Assembly: GCF_014196305.1 (NCBI RefSeq)
Contig: NZ_JACIDJ010000005.1
Location: 124,001 to 188,000 of the forward strand
Origin: Roseococcus suduntuyensis
Lineage (GTDB): Bacteria; Pseudomonadota; Alphaproteobacteria; Acetobacterales; Acetobacteraceae
Length of the DNA: 64,000 nucleotides
Reading direction: 5' to 3'
Shown here: piece by piece, positions 1 to 9,255 of the stretch
How the letters are laid out: each line of letters starts with the position of its first letter
Numbering within the stretch: position 1 is the stretch's first letter
Notes under the pieces: model-generated
Database searches by the model: none
What the model saw: only the letters and a program-made list of their open reading frames with translations
What the model was told of the DNA's origin: nothing
Made by a program: the position numbers and the translations under genes

Positions 1-530
1 CGGCGGTCATTGCAGATCAGCATGCCCATGACGGGGCGGTGCCATTCGGCGGGGCCGCGGAAGGCGGGGAAGCCCATGTCGCCATACTCGAAATAGCGCT
101 TCTCCAGTTGCTGGAAGCGGCTGCCCTCGCGGGGCTCCACGCTGCCGGGCAGGTGGACCTTGCGGTACTTGCCCAGGATCTCGCCATCCGGGCCCACGGT
201 GATGGCGGTGTTGAAGCGATGGCCGTCCTCGGTCAGCTCTGCGTAACCCAGGTAGAAGCCCACCCGCAGCTCCCGCGCGCGGTCGAACAGCGCCTGGCAG
301 TTGGGGTTGGGCATGGCGCGCTCGAACCAGGTGTCGAGCTCCTGCGTGTTCGGGATGAACCAGCGCGGGAAGAAGGTGGTCAGCGCCAGTTCCGGGAAGA
401 CGACCATTTGCGCGCCCTGGCGGGCGGCGTCCTCCAGCAGGGCGATGAGGCGGTCGAGCGTGTGACGGCGGCTGTCGGCGCGCTGGATGGGGCCGGTCTG
501 CGCGCCGGCGAGCGTGAGGATACGGGGCAT
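1..530 (-). CDS. N-carbamoyl-D-amino acid hydrolase-like amidase (C-terminus outside window)
   Basis: Carbon-nitrogen hydrolase (nitrilase superfamily). The visible 176 residues begin MPRILTLAGAQTGPIQRADS. They carry the three catalytic elements of the family: Glu in FPELALTTFFPRW, Lys in KYRKVHLPG, and Cys in MLICNDRR. The stretches FPELALTTFFPRW, GYAEL, RFNTAI and LEKRYFE are close to D-carbamoylases, which hydrolyse N-carbamoyl-D-amino acids to D-amino acids, CO2 and ammonia in the cytoplasm. The substrate is inferred; beta-ureidopropionase or another amidase is possible. The ATG at 528-530 has a weak GGGA upstream and lies 36 bases after the rRNA methyltransferase gene on the same strand. 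The gene runs off the left edge of the window. Confidence 0.82.
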   Translation of the reverse strand, partial: MPRILTLAGAQTGPIQRADSRRHTLDRLIALLEDAARQGAQMVVFPELALTTFFPRWFIPNTQELDTWFERAMPNPNCQALFDRARELRVGFYLGYAELTEDGHRFNTAITVGPDGEILGKYRKVHLPGSVEPREGSRFQQLEKRYFEYGDMGFPAFRGPAEWHRPVMGMLICNDR

Positions 531-566
531 GGGCGCAACATCCCGCCGCGGGCGGTCCCTGGCAAG

Positions 567-1820
567 CTACCGCGCGAACACCGCAACGCTTTCCAGATGC
601 GGCGACCACAGGAACTGGTCCACCGGCGTCGCTTCCCGCAGCGCGAAGCCCGCCGCGCGCAGCGTGGCGCCGTCCCGCGCCAGGGCGGCCGGGTTGCAGG
701 AGACATAGATCACATGCGGCACCGTGCCGCGCGCGATCTGCGCCACCTGCTCGGGCGCGCCGTTGAAGGGCGGGTCCAGCACCACCACGGCGTAGGATTT
801 CAGCTCGGCCGGCAGCAGCGGCTGGCGGGCGAGGTCGCGCCGTGTCGCTGTCACGCGCGGATGCGCGCCGGCGAGTGCGGTGACCGCCGCGCCATCGCCC
901 TCATAGGCCTGCACCACCCCATGCGCGGCCAGCGGCAGGGAGAGCGTGCCGATGCCGGCGTAGAGATCCAGCAGCCGCGCCCGCTTGGACAGCTTGGCCG
1001 GCAGCCCGGCCAGGACGGCGGCAATGATGGCGGCCTCGCCCTCGCGGCTGGCCTGAAGGAAGGCCCCGGCCGGGGGCGTGATGGCCAGGCCCGAGAGGTG
1101 GTGCCGCACCGGCTCGTGCTGCGCCGCCACCTCGTTGGCGCCCTTGGTGGACCAGGCGATGCGCGGGATGCGGTGGGTGGCGGCGAAGGCGGCCAGGCGC
1201 TGCCGGTCGGGCATGGTCAGCGGCGCGTCGGTGCGCATCAGCAGGTCCGGCCCGCTGTCCAGCATGTTCACCACCACGGCCCCCAGCCGCTTCAGGGCGG
1301 AGAGGCTGCGCAGCGTCTCCGCCAGAGGTGGCAGCAGCGCCACCAGGGCGGGTTGCAGCACCGGGCATTCGGTCAGCGGGATCAGCTCGTGGCTGCCGCG
1401 GGTGTGGAAGCCGATGGTGACGCGCCCATCGGCCAGCCGCTCCAGCCCCAGATCGGCGCGGCGGCGGGCGCCCGGGGGCGTGCGCGCCAGGTCATGCACC
1501 AGGGGGGCCGCAAAGCCCGCGGACTCCAGCGCGGCGACCAGGCGCCCGCGCTTCCAGGCGGCATAGGGTGCATCGGCCCAGTGTTGCACGGCGCAGCTGC
1601 CGCAGCGGCCGAAATGCACGCAGGGTGCCGGAACGCGCTCCGGGCTGGCGGACAGGATGGAGAGGGCCGAGCCGGGCACCGCACCCTGGCGCGGCGTGCC
1701 GAGATAGGCCTCCACCCGCTCGCCGGGCAAGGTGTACGGGACGAAGGCATGGCCGCCCTCAGGCAGCGGCGCGATGCCGTCGCCCTGGGCGCCCATGGTG
1801 GTGATGGAAAGCTCGGTCAC
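567..1820 (-). CDS. 23S rRNA (uracil-C5)-methyltransferase, RlmD/TrmA family
   Basis: A 417-residue SAM-dependent RNA m5U methyltransferase. The N-terminus resembles a TRAM domain (GDGIAPLPEGGHAFVPYTLPGE). An iron-sulfur type cysteine cluster follows: CVHFGRCGSC at about residue 66, plus a later TECPVL. The Rossmann SAM site is LDLYAGIGTLSLPLA, followed by VVLDPPFNGAPEQV. The catalytic nucleophile is the Cys of YVSCNPAALARD, and a terminal ESVAVF supplies the general base Glu. The cysteine cluster favours RlmD/RlmCD-type enzymes acting on 23S rRNA over tRNA-specific TrmA, but the exact target uridine cannot be read from the sequence. Confidence 0.88.
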   Translation of the reverse strand: MTELSITTMGAQGDGIAPLPEGGHAFVPYTLPGERVEAYLGTPRQGAVPGSALSILSASPERVPAPCVHFGRCGSCAVQHWADAPYAAWKRGRLVAALESAGFAAPLVHDLARTPPGARRRADLGLERLADGRVTIGFHTRGSHELIPLTECPVLQPALVALLPPLAETLRSLSALKRLGAVVVNMLDSGPDLLMRTDAPLTMPDRQRLAAFAATHRIPRIAWSTKGANEVAAQHEPVRHHLSGLAITPPAGAFLQASREGEAAIIAAVLAGLPAKLSKRARLLDLYAGIGTLSLPLAAHGVVQAYEGDGAAVTALAGAHPRVTATRRDLARQPLLPAELKSYAVVVLDPPFNGAPEQVAQIARGTVPHVIYVSCNPAALARDGATLRAAGFALREATPVDQFLWSPHLESVAVFAR

Positions 1821-1905
1821 GGCGCCCTCCGGGCGAAACAGCCCTTAGGGCAGGTCGAAGCGGCGGGCGCAAGGGACGCCCGCGATCTCATCCGCCCCCC
1901 GGTGT

Positions 1906-1930
1906 CCTGGCGAGGCTTTGCCTCGCCAGG
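1906..1930. repeat. Perfect 10-bp inverted repeat (hairpin) downstream of gcdH
   Basis: CCTGGCGAGG, loop CTTTG, then CCTCGCCAGG. It lies in the 224-base gap between gcdH and the rRNA methyltransferase gene, both minus strand. There is no adjacent T-run, so it is more REP-like than a classic intrinsic terminator, though it could stabilise the 3' end of the gcdH transcript. Confidence 0.6.
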
Positions 1931-1963
1931 CGGAACCCCGCTACCAGGACAAAGCGCCAAGCC

Positions 1964-2043
1964 GGGGCCCCCGGCACGGCGCGCAGCGACGTGTTGGGGT
2001 GGTGAGGGGGGCCCCCGGCACGACGCGCAGCGGCGTGTTGGGG
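1964..2043. repeat. Two 36-bp direct repeats
   Basis: The copies are at 1964-1999 and 2008-2043, period 44, differing at two positions. Each begins GGGGCCCCCGGCAC and ends GTGTTGGGG. The second copy abuts the stop codon of gcdH. No coding sequence or recognisable element family accounts for them. Confidence 0.75.
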
Positions 2044-2044
2044 A

Positions 2045-3247
2045 TCAGCCGAAGGCGTTCAGCCCGGTGATGGCGCGCCCCAGGATGAGGGCATGCACGT
2101 CATGCGTGCCCTCATAGGTGTTCACCGTCTCCAGGTTCATGACGTGGCGGATGACGTGGTACTCGTCCACGATCCCGTTGCCGCCGTGCATGTCGCGGCT
2201 CATGCGCGCGATGTCGAGCGCCTTGCCGCAGTTGTTGCGCTTGATGAGGGAGATCATCTCCGGCGCGGCCTTGCCCTCGTCGAAGAGGCGGCCGACGCGC
2301 AGGCAGGCCTGCAGGCCGAGGGTGATCTCGGTCTCCATGTCCGCCAGCTTCTTCTGGATCAGCTGGGTCTGGGCCAGCGGGCGGCCGAACATCTTGCGGT
2401 TCAGCGTGTAGTCGCGCGCGGCGTGCATGCAGAATTCGGCGGCACCCAGCACGCCCCAGGCGATGCCGTAGCGCGCGCGGTTCAGGCAGGAGAAGGGCGC
2501 GGCGAAGGAACGGGCACCCGGCAGGCGGTTCTCATCGGGGACGAAGACCTCGTCCATCATGATCATGCCGGTGATGCTGGGGCGCAGCGAGAACTTGCCC
2601 TCGATCTTGGGCGTGGTCAGGCCCTTCATGCCGCGCTCCAGCAGGAAGCCGCCCAGCGTGCCCTCGTCATCCTTGGCCCAGACCAGGCAGACATCGGAGA
2701 TGGGCGAGTTCGTGATCCAGGTCTTGGAGCCGGACACCAGCCAGCCACCATCCACGCGCTTCGCACGGGTCCGCATGGAGTTGGGGTCGGAGCCCGCATC
2801 GGGTTCGGTCAGGCCGAAGCAGCCCACCCATTCGCCGGTGCGCAGCTTGGGCAGGAACTTCTGCTTCTGCGCCTCGCTGCCATAGGCATGGATGGGGAAC
2901 ATCACGAGCGAGGACTGCACGGAGAAGGCGGAGCGATAGCCGCTGTCCACGCGTTCGACCTCACGCGCCATCAGGCCATAGGCGACGTAGGAGACGCCGG
3001 CGCAGCCATAGCCCTCCAGGGTCGCGCCCAGGAAGCCCTGCTCGCCGAAGGCGTTCATGATGGAGCGGTCGAAGGTCTCGTGCCGGTTGGCCATCAGCAC
3101 GCCGGGCATCAGGCGGTCCTGGCAGAAGGCGCGCGCCGCATCGCGGATCATGCGCTCGTCTTCCGTCAGCTGTTCTTCGAGCAGGAAAGCGTCCTCCCAG
3201 GTGAAGGGGGCGGTCTTGCTCTTGCCGGGCGAGGTGACGACGTTCAT
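2045..3247 (-). CDS. gcdH: Glutaryl-CoA dehydrogenase (acyl-CoA dehydrogenase family)
   Basis: A flavoprotein that oxidatively decarboxylates glutaryl-CoA to crotonyl-CoA in lysine, tryptophan and benzoate breakdown. The 400 residues match the family length. Visible hallmarks are the acyl-CoA dehydrogenase signature ([33 protein letters not shown]) and the C-terminal [22 protein letters not shown]. The Glu of YEGTH in that segment is the catalytic base, and the surrounding sequence is specific to GcdH rather than short-chain enzymes. The start at 3245-3247 was chosen because GAAGGAAG lies just upstream and the protein then begins [11 protein letters not shown]. An open extension to 3430 has no homology-like character. 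Transcribed alone; no CoA-transferase gene is adjacent. Confidence 0.93.
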   Translation of the reverse strand: MNVVTSPGKSKTAPFTWEDAFLLEEQLTEDERMIRDAARAFCQDRLMPGVLMANRHETFDRSIMNAFGEQGFLGATLEGYGCAGVSYVAYGLMAREVERVDSGYRSAFSVQSSLVMFPIHAYGSEAQKQKFLPKLRTGEWVGCFGLTEPDAGSDPNSMRTRAKRVDGGWLVSGSKTWITNSPISDVCLVWAKDDEGTLGGFLLERGMKGLTTPKIEGKFSLRPSITGMIMMDEVFVPDENRLPGARSFAAPFSCLNRARYGIAWGVLGAAEFCMHAARDYTLNRKMFGRPLAQTQLIQKKLADMETEITLGLQACLRVGRLFDEGKAAPEMISLIKRNNCGKALDIARMSRDMHGGNGIVDEYHVIRHVMNLETVNTYEGTHDVHALILGRAITGLNAFG

Positions 3248-3414
3248 GGCTTCTTCCTTCAGCGGCCGGGCGATGGATGGCCCGCGCGGTGACGTGGGCT
3301 TACCACGGCCAGGCCGCGCTTGTGCAGGGTGAAGCGACGCAGGCGGGCATATTCCGCGCTTGGCGCGGGGAAAGCTTTGCCGCCAAGCTGATGCCAAAGC
3401 AGGAGGAACGCCCC

Positions 3415-4398
3415 ATGCCGCAACTTTCACGCCGGCAGGCCTGGCTGGCCGCGCCCGCCCTCATCCCCGCTTCGGCCGTGGCGCAGCAGACGGATGCGGC
3501 ATCGCGCGCGGCCATGGAGGCGCTGGTCGGGTTGGCGGCACCGCTGGGCGGGCGGGTCGGCGTGCGGGTGACGGTGGATGCCCCTACCGGCGCCTGGCAC
3601 CTGGCGCATGAGGGGGCCCGGCCGCTCTTCGTCGGCAGCGCGACCAAGAGCTTCATCCTCGCGGCCTACCTCCTGGCGGTGGAGCGCGGCGAGGCGAGCC
3701 TCGAGGAGCCGCTGGCCGTGGAAGATGAGGTGCGCGCCCCCAGCAGCAGCGTGCTGGAGGGGCTGCGCGGCACCATGGCCGCGCGCTTCGTGCTGGAGGC
3801 GATGATCGCCCACAGCGACAACACCGCGACCGACATGGCCATGAAGCGCGTGGGCGTGGCGGCGGTGCGCGACGTGATCACGCGCGCGGGGCTGCGCGGC
3901 GTGCAGGTGGCGGGCTCCACGCGCCGCATGGTCTCCTATCTCGCAGGCGCGGCGCCGGGCCAGGATCTGGGCTGGGCGGGCGTGCAGGCCGCCATGGCGG
4001 GTGCCTTGCCGCAGCCGCCGCGCCTGGTGATGAACGAACACGAAAGCATGATCGCCCCGCCCGAGGCGCTGGCCGCGTGGTATCGCTTCGTGCTGTCGGG
4101 CGGACTCTTCGCGCGAGAGGAGAGCCTGAAGGAGTTCCAGCGCATTTCGGCCACGGCCACCATCCTGCCGATGGTGGTGCCGCCGCACACGGCCGCCTAT
4201 GGCAAGGGCGGCAGCATCGTCTGGAATGACGAGAACGCCCTGGCGTTGGGCGCGCAGATGCGTGTGCGCGACATCGCGGCCAGCTTCGGCTTCGCGCTGA
4301 ACTGGCCGGGCGGGCCGGAGACGGTGCCGCGCACCATGGAGTCCGTGGTCACGCGGCTGCGTGCGCTGCTGGCGGCGGTGGCCGCCAGGATCGGCTGA
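3415..4398 (+). CDS. Secreted serine hydrolase, class A beta-lactamase fold
   Basis: A 327-residue exported protein. The N-terminus has twin arginines followed by a hydrophobic stretch and AVAQQ (residues 5-25), suggesting a Tat or Sec signal. Active-site motifs of the serine beta-lactamase/PBP fold are present in order: SATK (Ser75-Lys78), SDN (134-136) and KGG (264-266). I do not see the omega-loop ExxLN motif of true class A beta-lactamases, so a D,D-peptidase or esterase-like role is as likely as beta-lactam hydrolysis. The start follows AGGAGG at 3401-3406 with 8-base spacing. It converges on the DEAD-box helicase gene 18 bases downstream. Confidence 0.85.
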   Translation: MPQLSRRQAWLAAPALIPASAVAQQTDAASRAAMEALVGLAAPLGGRVGVRVTVDAPTGAWHLAHEGARPLFVGSATKSFILAAYLLAVERGEASLEEPLAVEDEVRAPSSSVLEGLRGTMAARFVLEAMIAHSDNTATDMAMKRVGVAAVRDVITRAGLRGVQVAGSTRRMVSYLAGAAPGQDLGWAGVQAAMAGALPQPPRLVMNEHESMIAPPEALAAWYRFVLSGGLFAREESLKEFQRISATATILPMVVPPHTAAYGKGGSIVWNDENALALGAQMRVRDIAASFGFALNWPGGPETVPRTMESVVTRLRALLAAVAARIG

Positions 4399-4416
4399 AC
4401 GGCCGGCCCGGGGGCC

Positions 4417-6522
4417 TCAGGCGGCGGCGTCGGCGTCGCGCTCATTCGTCTCGCGCTTGGGGCGCGGGATGGGAATGAGCATGAAGGCCGGCACGCTGTC
4501 GCCGAAGCCACGCACGGCGGGGCCCATATCGTCGCGGTCGCGGCCACGATCGCCGCGGTCGTCGCGGCGGGGCCGGTCGTCGCGCATCCGGGGCGCTTCA
4601 TCGCGCGGCGGGCGGGAGCTTTCGTCGCGCCGGCCACGATCGCTTTCGCTGCGGCGGGGCGGACGGGGGGCTTCCTCGCGCGGGGGGGGCTCGGCGCGAG
4701 GGGCTTCCTCGCGGGCGGGGCGGGGGGCGGAATCGCGCCGAGGGCCACGGTCGCGGGACCCACGGCCACGGTCGCCGCCACGGCTGTCGGAGCGCGGGGA
4801 GGAGGAGGAAGAGGAGCCCGGCCGGCCGCGCTTGCGCGTCGCGGCCTCGGCCAGTTCCTCATCGGTGACGGGGTCGAGACCCTCCACCTCCAGGCGCGGG
4901 ATGGGCGCGCCCGTCAGCTTCTCGATGGCGGTGACGAGCTTGCCGTCATCGGCGGTGGCGATGCTGTAGGCATGGCCCTCGCGCCCCGCGCGTCCGGTGC
5001 GGCCGATGCGGTGGACGTAGTCCTCGGAGTGGAAGGGCACGTCGAAGTTGAAGACGTGCGACAGCCCGCCGATGTCCAACCCGCGCGCCGCCACGTCCGA
5101 GCACACCAGCAGGCGGATCTCGTTGGCCTTGAAGGCGGAAAGCGTGGCGAAGCGGGCCGACTGGTCCATGTCGCCATGCAGGGCGCCGACCGAGAAGCCG
5201 TGCCGCTTCAGCGACTTGTAGAGGATGTCCACCTCGATCTTGCGATTGCAGAAGATCAGGGCGTTCTGCACCTGCTCGCGCCGGATCAGCCGGCGCAGTG
5301 CCTCGCGCTTGTCGCGCGGCTGCACATAGACGATGCCCGTGGTGATCGTGGTCGCGACCGTGGCGGGCCGGCTGACCGTGATCTCCTTGGGGTTGGACAG
5401 GAAGGCATCGGCGAGGCGCCGGATCTCGGGCGCCATGGTCGCGGAGAAGAACAGCGTCTGCCGCAGGCGCGGGATGATCTGCACGATGCGCTCGACATCG
5501 GGGATGAACCCCATGTCCAGCATGCGGTCGGCCTCATCAATGACCAGCAGCTTGCAATCGGCCATCAGGATGCGGCCGCGGTCGAACAGGTCCAGCAGGC
5601 GGCCCGGTGTGGCGATCAGCACGTCCACGCCCTTGTCGAGCACGTCGCGCTGGTCGTTCATGCTTTCGCCGCCGATGAGCAGCGCATGGTTCAGGTTCAG
5701 ATACTTGCCGTATTTGACGAATTGCTCGGCCACCTGGAGCGCCAGTTCGCGCGTGGGCTCCAGGATCAGGCTGCGCGGCATGCGCGCCTTGGCGCGGCTG
5801 CCGGCAAGGATGTCCATCATCGGCAGGGTGAAGCTGGCCGTCTTGCCGGTGCCGGTCTGGGCGCAGCCCAGCACGTCACGGCCCATCAGGACGATGGGGA
5901 TGGCCTGTTCCTGGATGGGCGTGGGGTGAATGTAGCCGGATTCGCTGACGGCGCGGAGGATGGCCTCCGACAGGCCGATATCGGCGAAGGTCGTGCGCGG
6001 GGCGACGGGTTCCTCGGGGGCGGGGGCCTCCTCGGCCACGGCCTGCTCGCCCGCGGTGGTCAGCAGCGGGGCGGCTTCGGCCATCGCCGGCTCCGCGGCT
6101 GCAACCTCGGCGGGGGTGGCCTCGGGCGGTGCGGCCTCTGGCGGTGCCGCCTCAGGCTGTGCCCCCTCAGGCGGTGCCCCATCAGGCGCGGCGGCTTCGG
6201 CCGCGACCTCCACGGGCGCGTGCTCTTCGGGCGCCGACGCTTCAGGCGCCGACGCTTCAGGCGCCCACGCTTCAGACTTGGGGGCGACTTGCGCCGCCAC
6301 CGTCGTCACGGCGTCCTGCGTCACGGCGTCCTGCGTCGGGGCGTTGTTCTGGTCCGTCTCGGCGGCCGTGTCGGCCGCGCGCGGGGTCGGTTCGTTCAAG
6401 TCTCTGGCATCCTGCGCCACGTAAACCGCGCGGCGCACCCCCGAGCGTCGGGATTTCCGGCCAAGGGGCGGGCGCGCGCCGCGGTCCGGGCGGGTACCGC
6501 CCTCTGCTGCAACGCCCTGCAT
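4417..6522 (-). CDS. DEAD-box RNA helicase with long acidic N-terminal and RG-rich C-terminal extensions
   Basis: ATP-dependent RNA helicase of the RhlE/CsdA type. On the longest reading, the core runs from the Q motif (HPTPIQEQAI) through AQTGTGKT (about 221-228), PTREL, TPGR, DEAD written VIDEADRM (about 327-334) and SAT to HRIGRTGRAGR. About 175 residues of Ala/Pro/Glu-rich sequence precede it, with near-tandem units such as EASAPEASAPE. The tail of about 110 residues is dense in Arg, Asp and Gly, typical of disordered RNA-binding tails. The start is uncertain: the first 34 codons look non-coding, so GTG at 6418-6420 or a TTG shortly after may be used. Confidence 0.92.
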   Translation of the reverse strand: MQGVAAEGGTRPDRGARPPLGRKSRRSGVRRAVYVAQDARDLNEPTPRAADTAAETDQNNAPTQDAVTQDAVTTVAAQVAPKSEAWAPEASAPEASAPEEHAPVEVAAEAAAPDGAPPEGAQPEAAPPEAAPPEATPAEVAAAEPAMAEAAPLLTTAGEQAVAEEAPAPEEPVAPRTTFADIGLSEAILRAVSESGYIHPTPIQEQAIPIVLMGRDVLGCAQTGTGKTASFTLPMMDILAGSRAKARMPRSLILEPTRELALQVAEQFVKYGKYLNLNHALLIGGESMNDQRDVLDKGVDVLIATPGRLLDLFDRGRILMADCKLLVIDEADRMLDMGFIPDVERIVQIIPRLRQTLFFSATMAPEIRRLADAFLSNPKEITVSRPATVATTITTGIVYVQPRDKREALRRLIRREQVQNALIFCNRKIEVDILYKSLKRHGFSVGALHGDMDQSARFATLSAFKANEIRLLVCSDVAARGLDIGGLSHVFNFDVPFHSEDYVHRIGRTGRAGREGHAYSIATADDGKLVTAIEKLTGAPIPRLEVEGLDPVTDEELAEAATRKRGRPGSSSSSSPRSDSRGGDRGRGSRDRGPRRDSAPRPAREEAPRAEPPPREEAPRPPRRSESDRGRRDESSRPPRDEAPRMRDDRPRRDDRGDRGRDRDDMGPAVRGFGDSVPAFMLIPIPRPKRETNERDADAAA

Positions 6523-6598
6523 ATGCGCCCGGATGGGGCGGAACGCAACCGCAAACGCGTGGATTGCGTGCGTGGGGCCACGGATTTATGCCCCTTCC

Positions 6599-7309
6599 AT
6601 GGCCCTTCCCCTGCTTCTCCTGCCCGGATTGCTCTGTGATGCGCGGCTGTGGCGCGACGCGCTGCCCCCCCTCGCGGACATGGTGGAACCGCGCATCGCG
6701 GACCTCACGCGTTCCGACAACCTGGCCGGCATGGCGCGGGATGCGCTGGCGCTGGTGAACGACGCGCCGCATTTCGCGGTCGCTGGCCTCTCCATGGGGG
6801 GCTATGTGGCGCTGGAGATCATGCGCCAGGCGCCGACGCGCGTGACGCACCTGGCGCTGCTGGACACCTCCGCCCGCGCCGACACGCCAGAACAGACGGA
6901 ACGGCGGCGCGGGTTGCTCAGCCTCAGTCGCCAGGGGCAGTTCAAGGGGGTGACGCCGCGCCTGCTGCCGATGCTGATCCATCCCTCGCGCCAGGGCACG
7001 CCGCTCGCGCAGGAGGTGATGGACATGGCCGAGCGCGTGGGCAGCGAGGCCTTCCTGCGCCAGCAGAACGCCATCATGCACCGGCCGGATTCACTGCCGG
7101 ATTTGGCGGGCATCCGGGTGCCCACCCTGGTTGCCTGCGGCGCGGAGGATGCGCTGACACCGCCCGAACTGCATGACGAGATGGCGGCGATGATCCCAGG
7201 GGCGAAACTCGTGCGCTTCGCGGGCTCCGGCCATCTGCCCACCATGGAGGTGCCCGACGCCGCCGGTCAGGCCCTGCGGGATTGGCTCACTCCGGCACGC
7301 AGCGGGTGA
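6599..7309 (+). CDS. Alpha/beta-fold hydrolase
   Basis: A 236-residue cytoplasmic alpha/beta hydrolase. The nucleophile elbow GLSMGG places Ser65. The acid is Asp184 in CGAEDALTPP and the base is His212 in GSGHLPTME. An N-terminal LPLLLLPGLLCD resembles the strand and oxyanion-hole region of this family. The substrate is unknown; relatives include 3-oxoadipate enol-lactonases and esterases. The start is the ATG in CTTCCATGGCC. The 3' end overlaps the small secreted-protein gene on the other strand by 23 bases. Confidence 0.82.
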   Translation: MALPLLLLPGLLCDARLWRDALPPLADMVEPRIADLTRSDNLAGMARDALALVNDAPHFAVAGLSMGGYVALEIMRQAPTRVTHLALLDTSARADTPEQTERRRGLLSLSRQGQFKGVTPRLLPMLIHPSRQGTPLAQEVMDMAERVGSEAFLRQQNAIMHRPDSLPDLAGIRVPTLVACGAEDALTPPELHDEMAAMIPGAKLVRFAGSGHLPTMEVPDAAGQALRDWLTPARSG

Positions 7310-7565
7310 CATCCGTCTGGGCCCGCGCCGTCTGCGGGCGCGTGCCGGGCGGGCAGGGTTGCTGGGCGCGGCTGGGGGCCGGCAGGCCGCGGTCCCAACC
7401 CCGCGCATCCTGGCCGGGGCGGCAGCGGCCGCCGCGCTGGGGCGTTCCGCCATTGGGGCAGAGGAAGGCGCGGGCGGCTTCCAGGGCGGCGGCACTCGGC
7501 TGGCGGCGCTGGGCCTCGGCGGGGGCGGCGGCCAGCAGCAGGGCCAGCGCCAGCGCGAGCCTCAC
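7287..7565 (-). CDS. Small secreted or periplasmic protein, unknown function
   Basis: 92 residues with a clear signal peptide ([18 protein letters not shown], cleavage likely after AEA). The mature part is proline- and arginine-rich and has four cysteines (CPNGG, GRCRPGQ, QPCPPG and TRCVPE), enough for two disulfides. The start overlaps the moeA stop (ATGA at 7562-7565), so it is probably the last gene of the trpD-trpC-moaC-moeA operon. I do not recognise a family. Confidence 0.65.
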   Translation of the reverse strand: MRLALALALLLAAAPAEAQRRQPSAAALEAARAFLCPNGGTPQRGGRCRPGQDARGWDRGLPAPSRAQQPCPPGTRPQTARAQTDVTRCVPE

Positions 7566-8770
7566 AGCCCGAGCGCGTCGAGCGGGATCGCCTCCACCTC
7601 GGCGCCGCGGGGCAGGGCGGGGGCGTGGGGCGCGCGGATGACGAGAGCCTGCGCGTCGGCCAGCACCCGCAGCATGGAACTGTCCTGGCGCGCGGCGGGG
7701 TGGGCCTCGGGCGCGCCATCCGCGCCGGGGCGCAGCGCCGCGCGCAGGTAGTCCTCGCGCTGGTCGTTGGCGGGCAGGTCCACGCCCAGGCGGTAGCGCT
7801 GCACGGGCAGGGCGAAGCTCGCGCGCCCCTGCAAGGCCGCCAGCAGCGGCAGGAGGAAGAGCACCCCGCAGACAAAGGCCGAAACGGGATTGCCGGGCAG
7901 CCCCAGCACCGCCGGCCCGCCGGGGCGCCGCCCATGGAAAAGCGGTTTGCCCGGCCGCATGGCGATCCGCCAGAAGTCGAGCGAGAAGCCCGCGCCCTCC
8001 AGCACCTCGCGCACCAGGTCGTGCTCGCCCACGCTGGCGCCGCCGCTGGTCACCAGCACGTCGAGGCCCGCCGCACTCTCCACCAGGGCCGCGATGGCCG
8101 CGCGGTCATCGGGGGCGACGGGCAGGATGGAGGGCTCGCCGCCCGCCGAGCGCACCATGGCGGCGATGGCGAAGCTGTTGGAGGAATAGATGCTGGCCGG
8201 GCGCGGCGGCTCGCCGGGCAGCATGATCTCGTCGCCGGTGGCGAGGATGCCGATGCGCGGGCGGCGGCGCACCGTCAGGAAGGCGTGGTTGCCGGCGGCG
8301 GCGAGGCCCACATCGCGCGCCGTCAGCCGCAGGCCGGCGGGCAGTAGGGTGTCGCCCTCGGTGAAATCCAGGCCACGCCGGCGCACCCAGCGGCCAGGGG
8401 TGACATGGTCGGTGGCGGTGACCTCGCCTGCCTCGGCGCGCGCATCCTCCTGCAACAGGATGCCGTCGGCGCCCTCGGGGATGTAGGCGCCGGTGAAGAT
8501 GCGGACGGCCTCGCCGGGGTTCAGCACGGCGCCGTAGGGTTGGCCGGCGGGGGCCTGGCCCACCACGCGCAGCGCCTGGCCGGCATTGGCCTCGGCGGCG
8601 CGCACGGCATAGCCATCCATGGCGGAGAGATCGGCCGGGGGCTGGGTCACGCGGGAAAGGGCGGGCGCGGCCAGCACGCGGCCCCAGGCCTCGGTCAGCG
8701 CCACCGTCTCGGCCGCGACGGGGGTCACACCCGCCAGGATGCGCGCCCGGGCTTCGGCAACGGGGATCAC
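7562..8770 (-). CDS. moeA: Molybdopterin molybdenumtransferase MoeA
   Basis: Inserts molybdate into adenylylated molybdopterin, the last step of molybdenum cofactor synthesis. The 402 residues match the family. Visible motifs are MDGYAVRA near residue 50, the molybdopterin-binding core [19 protein letters not shown], and [12 protein letters not shown] followed by [11 protein letters not shown]. It starts with GTG at 8768-8770, overlapping the moaC stop as GTGA, which implies translational coupling with MoaC. Confidence 0.95.
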   Translation of the reverse strand: MIPVAEARARILAGVTPVAAETVALTEAWGRVLAAPALSRVTQPPADLSAMDGYAVRAAEANAGQALRVVGQAPAGQPYGAVLNPGEAVRIFTGAYIPEGADGILLQEDARAEAGEVTATDHVTPGRWVRRRGLDFTEGDTLLPAGLRLTARDVGLAAAGNHAFLTVRRRPRIGILATGDEIMLPGEPPRPASIYSSNSFAIAAMVRSAGGEPSILPVAPDDRAAIAALVESAAGLDVLVTSGGASVGEHDLVREVLEGAGFSLDFWRIAMRPGKPLFHGRRPGGPAVLGLPGNPVSAFVCGVLFLLPLLAALQGRASFALPVQRYRLGVDLPANDQREDYLRAALRPGADGAPEAHPAARQDSSMLRVLADAQALVIRAPHAPALPRGAEVEAIPLDALGL

Positions 8771-9246
8771 GCCTTGTCCTCGGTGAAGAGACCGGACTTT
8801 CCCCCCTCCTTGTGGACGACTCGCAGCGCCTCGATCCGCATGCCGCGGTCCACGGCCTTCACCATGTCGTAGATGGTGAGGGCGGCGATGGAGGCCGCCG
8901 TCAGCGCCTCCATCTCGACGCCGGTGCGGCCGGTCAGCGAGACCATGGCCTCCACCTCGATGGCGTCGGGCGGCTGGAGGTCGAACTCCACCGCCACCTT
9001 GCTGATGAGCAGCGGGTGGCAGAGCGGAATGAGTTCATGGGTGCGCTTGGCGGCCATGATGCCGGCCACGCGCGCCACGCCCAGCACATCGCCCTTGCCG
9101 GCGCGGCCTTCCTGGATCAGCGCCAGCGTCTCCGGCCGCATGACGATCCGGGCGCGGGCACGGGCCACGCGGGCCGTCTCGGCCTTGGCCGAGACATCCA
9201 CCATGGCGGCCTGGCCCGCCGCGTCGAAATGGGTGAGGCCGCTCAT
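8767..9246 (-). CDS. moaC: Cyclic pyranopterin monophosphate synthase MoaC
   Basis: Converts the MoaA product to cyclic pyranopterin monophosphate in molybdenum cofactor synthesis. At 159 residues it is the normal length. Conserved segments are [16 protein letters not shown] at the N-terminus, [18 protein letters not shown], and [18 protein letters not shown] followed by [12 protein letters not shown], with the active-site Lys/Asp in the last. It lies 9 bases downstream of trpC and overlaps moeA. Confidence 0.96.
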   Translation of the reverse strand: MSGLTHFDAAGQAAMVDVSAKAETARVARARARIVMRPETLALIQEGRAGKGDVLGVARVAGIMAAKRTHELIPLCHPLLISKVAVEFDLQPPDAIEVEAMVSLTGRTGVEMEALTAASIAALTIYDMVKAVDRGMRIEALRVVHKEGGKSGLFTEDKA

Positions 9247-9255
9247 CGCGCTTCC

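Noticed and set aside
39-2117. 692-codon open frame on the plus strand over the amidase and rRNA methyltransferase genes
   Set aside because: It is the mirror of two well-supported minus-strand genes and has no domain signature of its own.
3415-4398. Class A beta-lactamase resistance gene
   Set aside because: SxxK, SDN and KGG motifs are present but the omega-loop Glu motif was not seen, so a resistance function is not supported.
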